64,000 bases of DNA from Prosthecobacter sp. SYSU 5D2 (GTDB lineage: Bacteria > Verrucomicrobiota > Verrucomicrobiia > Verrucomicrobiales > Verrucomicrobiaceae). The stretch is from the NCBI RefSeq assembly GCF_039655865.1, contig NZ_JBBYXL010000001.1, positions 310,001 through 374,000 of the forward strand. Reading direction: 5' to 3'. The number at the start of each line of letters is the position of its first letter. The first letter of the stretch is position 1. Shown piece after piece: positions 17,993 through 26,173 of the stretch. The translations under genes and the position numbers were made by a program. The notes under the pieces are model-generated. The model was not told where the DNA came from. It saw only the letters and a program-made list of their open reading frames with translations, and searched no databases.

Positions 17993-18364
17993 TCAGACCA
18001 TGCTGTGCAGGCCCACGACATTGCCCTCGGTGTCCTCAAAAATGCCGATGAAACCATGAGGAGGAATGGGCAGACGGCCACGGACCACTTTCCCCCCGGC
18101 ATCGGGGATGCGAGAAAGGACGGCATCCAGATCACCCTCCACATTCAGGTAAACAAGGGTGCCGCCAGGGCCGGGCTGGCAGCCTTCCATGACCGTGAGC
18201 GCACCGCCGATGCCCTGCATGTTGTCATAGGGAAAAATGGCCATTTCACAGCCTTCCATAGCGGCATCCTGGAGCTTGGTATGGAGGATGGTTTCATAAA
18301 AGCTGCGGGCGCGGGAGAGGTCGGTAACGTAGAGTTCGAACCAGTTGATGGCGTTGGTTTTCAT
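17993..18364 (-). CDS. VOC (glyoxalase/bleomycin resistance) family protein
   Basis: 123 aa, one VOC module pair. NWFELYVTDLSRARSFYE at the N-terminus and GFIGIFEDTEGNVVGLHS at the C-terminus are the usual beta-alpha-beta-beta-beta units. The D-x-E-G-N turn near the end is typical. Substrate is unknown; family members include glyoxalases, dioxygenases and antibiotic-binding proteins. It is transcribed toward metR with a hairpin between. Confidence 0.85.
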   Translation of the reverse strand: MKTNAINWFELYVTDLSRARSFYETILHTKLQDAAMEGCEMAIFPYDNMQGIGGALTVMEGCQPGPGGTLVYLNVEGDLDAVLSRIPDAGGKVVRGRLPIPPHGFIGIFEDTEGNVVGLHSMV

Positions 18365-18483
18365 AAAGGTACGGATGTGTGTTTGGTTTGATCGCCCTCC
18401 ATTTTGGAGGTCGGAGGCATAAAAGCAGGGACCGCTGACAACCCTATGTCAGGAGGGTTTTACAAGAGTGAAATAATTTTCAT

Positions 18484-19428
18484 TCAGGCATGAGCCTGGG
18501 CGATCTTCACCGCCATCTCATGCATCGTGGCCCGCATCTCCGGCGGATGCAGCACCTGGGCCTGAGGGCCGAGGCTGAGCAGCCAGCCCACCAGCCAGTC
18601 CTGCGAATAAGCCACCATCTCCACACGCACCCGGCCATCCGGAAGGGGCTCCTCGGTCACTTGCGGGCACATCATCTCCCGCCGGACCCGATCCATGACG
18701 GAAGGATGAAAAACGATGGTGACGCGGGTGGGCTCCTGCTCATGGAGCACACTGGCCAGAAAGGTCTTCACGGAGAAGTCATCATGACCGCTGAAGACCT
18801 CCGGCAGCACCTCCCAGCTCACCACTCTGTCCAGGCGAAAATCGCGGAAATCCCCCCGCAGGCGGCAGTAGGCAATGAGGTGCCATTCCCGCGCATAAAA
18901 CATCATGCCCAGCGGTTCCACCGTGCGGGTGGTGTGCTCCCCGCGCCCGCCGGCATTGTAGCACAGGGCCACGCAGCGGCGTTGCACCAGTGCCTGCTGC
19001 AGCGGCATGAGGGAGCGCCCTTCTTCCTCCTTCAGCGGCGAGCTGATCCACACCCCGACGGATTTTTTCAGCTTGCTCAGATGATCCTGGCGCTCCTTGG
19101 GCAGCACCGCGCGGACTTTTAATAAAGCCGAACGCAGAGCCCCGCGAAGGGAGTCATCCGCCACCTGCTCCGTCACCTCCCCGCTCATGAAAAGGGCCGC
19201 CGCTTCATGTTCCGTAAACATGACCGGCGGGATGTGGTAACCGCGCATGAGGCTGTAACCCACGCCTGCCTCCGCCACAATGGGCACCCCCGCCTCCCCC
19301 AGCGCCGCCAGGTCCCGGTACACCGTGCGCACGCTCATCTCATAATGCGCGGCGATCTGTTCTGCCGTAATGACACGGTGGCTTTGCAGCAGCAGGATCA
19401 TGCCGGTAAGCCGGTCAATGCGGTTCAT
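18484..19428 (-). CDS. HTH/WYL-domain transcriptional regulator (YafY type)
   Basis: 314 aa. N-terminal helix-turn-helix: RLTGMILLLQSHRVITAEQIAAH and MSVRTVYRDLAAL. The middle WYL-type ligand domain reads MMFYAREWHLIAYCRLRGDFRDFRLDR, followed by a WCX C-terminal extension. WYL regulators respond to nucleic-acid or nucleotide ligands in known cases. The target is unknown; an inverted repeat lies about 100-135 bp upstream and could be its operator. Confidence 0.88.
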   Translation of the reverse strand: MNRIDRLTGMILLLQSHRVITAEQIAAHYEMSVRTVYRDLAALGEAGVPIVAEAGVGYSLMRGYHIPPVMFTEHEAAALFMSGEVTEQVADDSLRGALRSALLKVRAVLPKERQDHLSKLKKSVGVWISSPLKEEEGRSLMPLQQALVQRRCVALCYNAGGRGEHTTRTVEPLGMMFYAREWHLIAYCRLRGDFRDFRLDRVVSWEVLPEVFSGHDDFSVKTFLASVLHEQEPTRVTIVFHPSVMDRVRREMMCPQVTEEPLPDGRVRVEMVAYSQDWLVGWLLSLGPQAQVLHPPEMRATMHEMAVKIAQAHA

Positions 19429-19524
19429 AGGCGGGAGAGGTCAGCCCGGAAATTGCGAAGGATCAGCCGCTGCACAAGGCCGCAGTTTCAGGGCGAAGGG
19501 AATGGCAGTTCCCTGTTCTTTCAC

Positions 19525-19563
19525 CAAGTGACATGATGAGTATATTACCCATGATGTCACTTG
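19525..19563. promoter_or_regulatory. Inverted repeat upstream of the WYL regulator
   Basis: Perfect 10-bp arms CAAGTGACAT and ATGTCACTTG separated by 19 bases containing an AT-rich centre. It lies in the 199-bp gap between the WYL regulator and the DUF1552 gene. It could be an autoregulatory operator. Similarity to the REP-like tails nearby is too weak to claim. Confidence 0.45.
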
Positions 19564-19627
19564 ATAGAATCCAGGGCTGAAGGGACGCTGTTTGGGAAGC
19601 GAATGCCCGCATCACTTTAATCGCCCC

Positions 19628-20965
19628 TCACACCAGATCCGGCAGCGGATTGTCCGCATCGCCAAACTGGCTGGTCTTCACGCCCATGCGGTCCATCATG
19701 GCCAGGTGCAGGCGGCAGAGTTTGCGGTTGGGGTCCTTGCTGTAATCGAAGTAGCGTCCGCCGCGCAGCGTGCCGCCACCGCCACCGGCGAGGATGAGGG
19801 GAAGCTGGGTGGAGTCGTGGGCATTGCCATCATACAGGCTGGAGGTGAGCATGATCATGCTGTTGTCCAAAAGGGTGCGTTCACCCTCCTGGGTGGCTTC
19901 CATTTTTTGCAGGGCCTCAGACCACACCTTTACCATGTATTCATTGGCCTTCTGGTAGGAGGCCAGGCGGTCGGCATCATTGGCGTGATGGGAAAGCTCA
20001 TGCTGGCCACCTTTGATGCCCAGGAAACCGAAGTTCATGTTGGAAAGGTCATTGGTCAGCATGTTTGTCACCACGCGGGTGCGGTCCATCTGGAAGGCCA
20101 GGACCATGATGTCCAGCATCAGCTTCACATGCTCTTCCTGCTGCGCAGGGATGCCGGAGGCGGGGCGTGCCAGCCAGGGCTTGGTCACACTTGGATGCCA
20201 GCCGCGCGTGGTGGCCTCAGCAGTGCTGAGTTTTTCAGAGCGCTCGATGCGCTGCTCCAGGTCTCGCACGGAGGTGAGGTATTCGTCCAGCTTCTGGCCG
20301 TCGCGGCGGCTCAGTTTGCCGCGCAGGCTGCTGGCATCCTGCATCACCAGGTCCAGCACACTCTTGTCACGGGCGCGTTTGCTGCCGTCATCAAAGAGCT
20401 GGTCGAAGGCCTGCTGCGGATAGATCTCCTTGGGCGCAGGCGTCGTCGGGCTGCTCCAGGAAAGGTAGGCGGAGTAAAGGGAGGTATAACCGCTGTCGGT
20501 GCTGTAGCGGGGGCCCTCGGTACCAATGGCCAGGCTGGCCACGGGTGTCTGCTGGCCGATCTTGTTGGCGATGATCTGATCCATCGTCAGGCCCACTTCC
20601 ACATCCGTCGTCGTCTGCTTCACCTTCAGGCCGGAGAGGATGTTCATCTTCGGATAATGCCCGCCGGGACCTGCAACGGTGGACGGATTCCACAGGCCTT
20701 TGAAGACCATCACTTTATTCTTCACCGGCTCCAGCGGCTTCAGCGTTTGCAGAAACTCCAGGCCGCCAGGGCCGTTCGAGGCACCCCAATGATGCGGGTT
20801 CACCCCATTGCCGAAAAAGCAGATGCCCAGACGCCGTGGAGCCTGCGGCGTACCTTTGACCACCGGAGCGCCAAAGGACGAAACCGACTCAAACCACGGC
20901 AGGCCGAGCAGGATGCCTGCACCACGCAGGAACTGACGACGGGAAGACTGGGAAGAATTTTTCAT
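19628..20965 (-). CDS. Tat-exported DUF1552 protein
   Basis: 445 aa. The N-terminus has a twin-arginine signal (SSRRQFLRGAGILLGLPWF). The mature region opens RRLGICFFGNGVNPHHW, typical of DUF1552, a family abundant in planctomycetes and verrucomicrobia. In known genomes DUF1552 genes are usually paired with a DUF1592/DUF1587-type cytochrome protein. Here none is adjacent, so this is an isolated copy. A sulfatase-like or DUF1501-like extracellular function is often assumed, but no activity is established. Confidence 0.88.
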   Translation of the reverse strand: MKNSSQSSRRQFLRGAGILLGLPWFESVSSFGAPVVKGTPQAPRRLGICFFGNGVNPHHWGASNGPGGLEFLQTLKPLEPVKNKVMVFKGLWNPSTVAGPGGHYPKMNILSGLKVKQTTTDVEVGLTMDQIIANKIGQQTPVASLAIGTEGPRYSTDSGYTSLYSAYLSWSSPTTPAPKEIYPQQAFDQLFDDGSKRARDKSVLDLVMQDASSLRGKLSRRDGQKLDEYLTSVRDLEQRIERSEKLSTAEATTRGWHPSVTKPWLARPASGIPAQQEEHVKLMLDIMVLAFQMDRTRVVTNMLTNDLSNMNFGFLGIKGGQHELSHHANDADRLASYQKANEYMVKVWSEALQKMEATQEGERTLLDNSMIMLTSSLYDGNAHDSTQLPLILAGGGGGTLRGGRYFDYSKDPNRKLCRLHLAMMDRMGVKTSQFGDADNPLPDLV

Positions 20966-21158
20966 GAAGGGGGGACCAAGAGACTACGTGCCTCACAGGC
21001 GCAAGATTTCGGCCAATCTACACGCTGTAGCCGCTTTGGGCAAGGTGTGTGGATGTCCTCTCCATTATCTGAAAGGAGATGCCAGCCTTCCAAAACGACG
21101 CCTAAATTCCCAAAAAACGCGCAGTGTTTCCCAGATAATACCGTATCGTGTATCCTGC

Positions 21159-23396
21159 ATGACCACCGACGCTCCTCCCTCAAACTCCTGGAGCCAGGCG
21201 CTCGCCGATTTCCTTTTGGAGCAGCAGGGCGTGGAGGCCATCCGGGTGAATCCAGACGAGCGCAGTGTCCAGATTGCCACGCTGGGGCAGGTGGATGCGG
21301 AGCTTTTGCAGGCGCAGCTTAACCAGGTATTGCGCTCCCTGGACGCCAGCCTGCTGACGGAGTCCCCAGGCAGCACAGTCAGCGGTCTGAAAATGAGCAG
21401 CCATGATGGCGAACTGACCCTGCAAAAACCAAGCTGCATTACTGCACCGAAGTTCTGGAAATGGCGCGATTTCGAATGGCCGGAGGCCGAGGAATTGGAG
21501 CGTCAAAGCGCCGAGGAATGGCGAATGATGGCCGTGCAGGCCGCCATCTGCGGGGTGGCCTTGGTGGCGGGATATGTGGCCGAAAATGCATTCGCCGTAC
21601 CGGAGTGGATGGTGCGCTGTTTCTATGGTGTGGCGCTCATCAGCGGCGGCTGGGATGCGGCCAAGGACGCTTGGGAAAACATCCAAGAAAAGCGCCTGGA
21701 TGTGCACTTCCTCATGCTCGCCGTGGCGACTGGAGCCGTGGCCATCGGCGCTTGGGAAGAGGGTGCTCTGTTGCTCTTCCTGTTCTCCACCTCCGGCGCA
21801 TTGGAGCACTACGTCCTACACCGCACGCATCGTGAAATCAATGCCCTCACCAAGGCCGCACCCAAGCTCGCTCGCGTCGTGTTGCCGGATGGCAAAACGG
21901 AGGAACGAGCCGTCTCCGGCCTGCGTGTGGGCGATGTCCTCCAGGTGCGTCCGGCGGAGCTTTTCCCGGTGGATGGCACCGTCACGACCGGCGAGTCCGC
22001 AGCAGATGAATCCACCCTCACGGGCGAGGCCGTGCCCATTGACAAAGGCGTTGGCGCGGAGGTCTTCGGCGGAACGCTGAATCTGTGGGGCCTGATTCAA
22101 ATGCGTGTGGACCGCCCGGCCACTCAGAGCGCCCTGGCGCGGATCATCACCATGATCCAGACCGCCCAGCATCTGCGTGCGCCCAGCCAGCGCTTCACGG
22201 ACCGATTCGGCACCCGCTACACCCTCTTCACCCTGGCCAGCGTTCTGCTCATGTTTTTCGTCTGGTGGCTGGTCATCGGCATCCCCCCGTTTGAAAACAC
22301 AGAGGTTTCCAAATCCTCCTTTTACCGTGCCATGACGCTACTGGTGGTCATGAGCCCCTGTGCGCTCGTGCTTTCCATCCCGTCGGCCATCCTCGCGGCC
22401 ATCGCCTGGGGCGCACGCAGGGGCATCCTTTTCCGAGGTGGAGCGGCCATTGAAAAACTGGCGGAGGTGGACGTCATCGCCATGGATAAAACCGGCACAC
22501 TTACCGAGGGCAACCTGCGCGTGGCCCAGGTGGAAAGTTTCCCTCCGGGCAAGGAAACGGAGGTGCTACGCCTATGTGTGACCCTGGATGCGAACTCTAA
22601 CCACCCCATCGCCCACGCCATCACCCGGCATGCGAAGGAACAGGGCATCGAGCCTGGCACGCTGCTCGAATTTCACTCCATCCCCGGCCAGGGGCTGCGC
22701 GGCCTAACCAAAGATGGCATCACCTACGTGGGCCGCCGCGAACTCATGGACCAGGGCGACTTCGCCAAATGGCTGAAGGATGTGCCGGATGCCCCGCTGG
22801 GCTTTTCTGAAGTGTGGGTGCTGAATGCCCAAACCATGGGCCGCGTGCTGCTGAAGGATGAGATCCGCAGCGGCAGTAAGGCCGTGCTTGCCGCCCTGGC
22901 GGAGCAAAACGTCCGCACCATCATGCTCACCGGCGACCGTCGCGCCGCTGCCATCCAGGTGGCGGAGGAGCTGGGCGTAGCGGATGTCCGCGCCGGACTG
23001 CATCCGGAGGATAAAGTCAGCGCCATCCGCGAGCTGACCCTCCAGGGTAAAAAAGTGGCGATGGTGGGTGATGGCGTCAACGATGCCCCCAGCCTCGCCG
23101 CCGCGTATGTCAGCATCGCCATGGGCGCGCGCGGCAGTGATGCGGCCCTGGAGCAGGCGGATGTCGTGCTCATGCAGGACAAGATTGAAAAGCTCCTCTC
23201 TGCCCGCCACATCAGCCAGCAGGCCCGCCGCATCATCCGGCAAAATCTCGCCATCTCCCTCGGCTCCGTCGTCATCATGGCCGTCGCCTCCCTCTTCGGC
23301 ATCGTCCCGCTGACGCTCGGCGTGCTCACCCATGAAGGCAGCACCGTGGTGGTGTGCCTGAACAGCCTGCGTCTCCTTTTCGTCAAAGAACGTTAG
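21159..23396 (+). CDS. P1B-4-type heavy-metal-translocating P-type ATPase
   Basis: 745-aa membrane pump. Catalytic motifs: DKTGTLTEG (phosphorylated Asp), MLTGDRR, GDGVNDAPSLAAA, and the NHPIAHAI dipeptide region. The transmembrane metal site reads MSPCALVLS, that is SPC rather than CPC, and the last helices contain THEGSTVVVCLNSLRLL. SPC plus HEG(S/G)T marks the P1B-4 group, known for Co(II)/Fe(II)/Zn(II) efflux. The first 100 residues look like an HMA fold (GVEAIRVNPDERSVQIAT) without a CXXC, so it probably does not bind metal there. The start is placed at MTTDAPPS; upstream residues are not protein-like. It is divergent from the DUF1552 gene. Confidence 0.9.
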   Translation: MTTDAPPSNSWSQALADFLLEQQGVEAIRVNPDERSVQIATLGQVDAELLQAQLNQVLRSLDASLLTESPGSTVSGLKMSSHDGELTLQKPSCITAPKFWKWRDFEWPEAEELERQSAEEWRMMAVQAAICGVALVAGYVAENAFAVPEWMVRCFYGVALISGGWDAAKDAWENIQEKRLDVHFLMLAVATGAVAIGAWEEGALLLFLFSTSGALEHYVLHRTHREINALTKAAPKLARVVLPDGKTEERAVSGLRVGDVLQVRPAELFPVDGTVTTGESAADESTLTGEAVPIDKGVGAEVFGGTLNLWGLIQMRVDRPATQSALARIITMIQTAQHLRAPSQRFTDRFGTRYTLFTLASVLLMFFVWWLVIGIPPFENTEVSKSSFYRAMTLLVVMSPCALVLSIPSAILAAIAWGARRGILFRGGAAIEKLAEVDVIAMDKTGTLTEGNLRVAQVESFPPGKETEVLRLCVTLDANSNHPIAHAITRHAKEQGIEPGTLLEFHSIPGQGLRGLTKDGITYVGRRELMDQGDFAKWLKDVPDAPLGFSEVWVLNAQTMGRVLLKDEIRSGSKAVLAALAEQNVRTIMLTGDRRAAAIQVAEELGVADVRAGLHPEDKVSAIRELTLQGKKVAMVGDGVNDAPSLAAAYVSIAMGARGSDAALEQADVVLMQDKIEKLLSARHISQQARRIIRQNLAISLGSVVIMAVASLFGIVPLTLGVLTHEGSTVVVCLNSLRLLFVKER

Positions 23397-23428
23397 GCAC
23401 AGTCATTGATTATCTGCGACCTGCGATT

Positions 23429-25252
23429 TCAGGCGGCAAGGGGTGCATCGAACCAGCGGCCATGCTCTTTGATGAGGTCCACAAGGCGCTCAACGGCTTC
23501 CTCTTCAGGGATGTTGAATTTGACGGCGGTTTTGCCGACGTAGAGATTGATCTTGCCGGGTGCGCCGCCGACATAGCCAAAGTCGGCATCGGCCATCTCG
23601 CCGGGGCCGTTGACGATGCAACCCATGACGGCGATGCGAACGCCTTTGAGGTGACCGGTGGAGGCGCGGATCTTCTGGGTGGTGCTTTGCAGATTGAATA
23701 GTGTGCGGCCACAGCTCGGGCAGGCGACATAGTCGGTCTTGAAGATGCGGACACCGGCGGCCTGCAGGATGTTGTAGCTCAGGCGGAGGGACTGGCCAGG
23801 GGCTTCCTCACCCTGGACCAGGATGGCATCGCCAATGCCGTCGCAGAGGAGGGAGCCGATGTTGGTGGCGGCGGTGAGAAGATTGGCGGTGAAGTCGGAG
23901 TCCGTATTCGGTGTTCCGTTTTCAGTTTTCAGTTCTGAGGGCTCTGCCTGTGACAGGGTATCCTTGAGCAGGATGGAGTGGCGGGCGTCGAGCTTGGCGG
24001 CGAGGAGGCGGAAGGCGTGGATGGGGGCGAGATCGAGACCGTCGGCGATGGTGACGAGGGCGGGGCCGACGGAGGCATTGAGGTCGTGCAGGGCGCTGTC
24101 CTGGCGGGGGTCAATGGCGATGACGCCGCTGTCTTCGAGGATGACCTCGGGTTTGAAGTCGCCCAGTTTGTCCATTTTGTGGGAAACGGCATCCCATTTG
24201 CGGCGGGAGGTGAAGACGGCGACGGTCGCGCCGCCGCCGATCTCGACGCCGTTGATAGTGAGGCGGTCGGTGGCGCGGCGGCTGTAGGTGAAGGGATCGT
24301 AGCTGATGGGCAGGCTGGTGCTGGTGGCTCCGCAATGGCCATCGCGAACACCGGCGAGCACGGATTTCACCAGGGCCTGGGCCACGGGGATCTCATAGAT
24401 GGCGTCCTCAGTGAGGGAGACGCGGATAGTATCGCCAATGCCATCGGAAAGGAGGGAGCCGATGCCGATGGCGCTCTTGATGCGGCCGTCTTCGCCATCG
24501 CCAGCCTCGGTGACGCCGAGGTGGATGGGGTAGTTCCAGTCGCTGCCGAGGTCATTCAAATGGGCGACGAGGAGGCGGTAGGCCTCGATCATGACCTTGG
24601 GGTTGCTGGCCTTCATCGAGAAGAGGAAGTTATGGAAATCGTTGGCGCGGGCGATGCGGGCAAATTCCAGGGCGCTTTCCACCATGCCATGGGGGGTGTC
24701 CCCATGGCGGTTCATGATGCGGTCGCTTAGGCTGCCGTGATTGGTGCCGATGCGCATGGCGCGGCCAAGACGTTTACACTCCTGCACCAGGGGCACGAAC
24801 TGGGCCTCCATGTAGGCCACTTCTTCGGCGTATTGCTCGTCCGTGTATTCCTTGACGGCGAACTTCTTTTTGTCGGCGTAGTTGCCAGGATTGACGCGAA
24901 CTTTTTCCACCCACTTGACGGCCTCCATGGCGGCATCGGGCTTGAAATGGATGTCGGCGACGAGAGGGACATCACAACCGGCGGCGCGAATGCCGTCACG
25001 GATGTGCTGGAGATTTTCAGCAATGACTCGGGTCTGCGCGGTGATGCGAACGATCTCGCACCCGGCGGCGGCCAGATCCAAAGACTGGCGGACGCAAGCC
25101 TCAACATCGCGCGTATCGCTGGTGATCATGGATTGCACGCGGATGGGGTTGCCGCCGCCGATGCCGACATTGCCCACGGTCACCAGGCGCGTCTCACGGC
25201 GCTGGTAATGGTAAAGGTCAGGGCAGTAACGGAGCAGGCTGGTGGCGGTCAT
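23429..25252 (-). CDS. ispG: 4-hydroxy-3-methylbut-2-en-1-yl diphosphate synthase, three-domain form
   Basis: 607-aa iron-sulfur enzyme of the MEP isoprenoid pathway. The N-terminal TIM barrel reads VGIGGGNPIRVQSMITSDT, VPLVADIHFKP, RVNPGNYADKK, RIGTNHGSLSD. A large insert of roughly 260 residues follows, then the 4Fe-4S domain with YVACPSCGRTLFNLQ and GCIVNGPGEMADADFGYVGG. The insert makes this the long form known from plants, chlamydiae and Bacteroidetes, against about 370 aa for E. coli. It lies downstream of rseP on the same strand, an old gene neighbourhood, but with a Uma2 gene between. Confidence 0.95.
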   Translation of the reverse strand: MTATSLLRYCPDLYHYQRRETRLVTVGNVGIGGGNPIRVQSMITSDTRDVEACVRQSLDLAAAGCEIVRITAQTRVIAENLQHIRDGIRAAGCDVPLVADIHFKPDAAMEAVKWVEKVRVNPGNYADKKKFAVKEYTDEQYAEEVAYMEAQFVPLVQECKRLGRAMRIGTNHGSLSDRIMNRHGDTPHGMVESALEFARIARANDFHNFLFSMKASNPKVMIEAYRLLVAHLNDLGSDWNYPIHLGVTEAGDGEDGRIKSAIGIGSLLSDGIGDTIRVSLTEDAIYEIPVAQALVKSVLAGVRDGHCGATSTSLPISYDPFTYSRRATDRLTINGVEIGGGATVAVFTSRRKWDAVSHKMDKLGDFKPEVILEDSGVIAIDPRQDSALHDLNASVGPALVTIADGLDLAPIHAFRLLAAKLDARHSILLKDTLSQAEPSELKTENGTPNTDSDFTANLLTAATNIGSLLCDGIGDAILVQGEEAPGQSLRLSYNILQAAGVRIFKTDYVACPSCGRTLFNLQSTTQKIRASTGHLKGVRIAVMGCIVNGPGEMADADFGYVGGAPGKINLYVGKTAVKFNIPEEEAVERLVDLIKEHGRWFDAPLAA

Positions 25253-25364
25253 GGGATAGCGGGTATGAAACCCCCAAGGTGGCACGTGTGCAATGGGGGA
25301 TTGGGGATCGAAGAGGGATTGGGGCGGTGGGGTGTGATGGGTATGGGGCCGACCCGGGGGGGCA

Positions 25365-25415
25365 CATCACTCGGATCGCCGCAGTCGCGGGACAGGGAGT
25401 GATGGATACCTGTAC
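25365..25415 (+). repeat. REP-like element, long form (copy 3)
   Basis: Same 40-bp core as at 13641 (CATCACTCGG ... CCGC-AGTC-GCGG ... AGTGATG), with two substitutions, followed by the tail GGATACCTGTAC. It lies between ispG and the Uma2-family gene, 38 bp before the Uma2 start. Confidence 0.85.
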
Positions 25416-25452
25416 GGCTTGCGAGATGGGGGAGAAGAAGCAATTTAGAGGT

Positions 25453-26037
25453 ATGATTGATTTGCTGACCAAGCCCGCTTTTCAAAAGCGTGCCTTGCCA
25501 TTATCCGTGGCGGCGTGGCATGGATTAATCACCAAGAACTTGGTGCCGAAGAGGTCTGAACTCATCCGCGGAATGATTGTTGAGAAGACGCCTAAATCCA
25601 TTCTGCATGTGAAACTGGTCGGGCGGCTGCTGCAGTTGTTGCAAACTTGGGTGGGCAGCACTCACTGGGTGCGCAAGGAAGACCCGCTCACATTGACCGA
25701 TTCGGAGCCGGAATCAGATGTGTCAGGACACGAAACTGATTATGTGGCTCATCCTGCCACCGCTCTACTGACGGTGGAGGTCTCCGTTTCCACGCTGGAG
25801 GAGGACCGGGAGATGGCGTTGATTTATGCTGAGGCCGGAGTGGCTGAGTTTTGGATCGTGAATGTCCGGCAGCAGGCGATTGAGGTTTACCGGGAGCCGA
25901 CCCCGGCGGGATACATCAAGGTTGAAAGCATTCCGCTGGAGGGAACGGTTGTTTGCGAGAGCCTTCCGGGGGTGAGGGTGGCGGTGCGGGAGCTTTTTGA
26001 AGGGCTGGTGCCGGGTGAACAAGCGGAGCGGGTCTAA
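25453..26037 (+). CDS. Uma2-family putative endonuclease (DUF820)
   Basis: 194 aa, a predicted PD-(D/E)XK-fold nuclease. Family features: KRALPLSVAAWHGLI, SELIRGMIVEKTPKSILH, DSEPESDVSG (acidic site), LLTVEVSVSTLEEDRE (E-V-S motif) and LIYAEAGVAEFWIVNV. Biochemical function of the family is not settled. The start MIDLLTKPAFQ is chosen because the preceding in-frame residues are encoded by the repeat at 25365. The gene faces opposite to rseP and ispG and is bracketed by two same-orientation repeat copies, suggesting it arrived as a small cassette. Confidence 0.82.
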   Translation: MIDLLTKPAFQKRALPLSVAAWHGLITKNLVPKRSELIRGMIVEKTPKSILHVKLVGRLLQLLQTWVGSTHWVRKEDPLTLTDSEPESDVSGHETDYVAHPATALLTVEVSVSTLEEDREMALIYAEAGVAEFWIVNVRQQAIEVYREPTPAGYIKVESIPLEGTVVCESLPGVRVAVRELFEGLVPGEQAERV

Positions 26038-26119
26038 AGATGGCAGGTTGAAATGCCAGCTTCACCTCTGCTTGGAGTGGTTAAGCATTCATGGGCTCGG
26101 GGTGGACGCAGGGGAATCG

Positions 26120-26173
26120 CATCACTCGGAGAGTGATGAATACTGTACTTCGGGGAGTGCTGATTACTGCACG
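26120..26173 (+). repeat. REP-like element, short form, with degenerate tandem copy (copy 4)
   Basis: CATCACTCGGAGAGTGATG (26120-26138) with tail AATACTGTAC is the same as copy 1. Directly after it, GGGAGTGCTGATTACTGCAC (about 26153-26172) is a decayed second copy of the 3' half. The decayed copy contains the rseP stop codon on the minus strand. Confidence 0.75.

Noticed and set aside
18330-18342. GTTCGAACC string resembling a tRNA T-loop
   Set aside because: It lies inside the VOC gene and encodes part of NWFELYVT; no cloverleaf around it.
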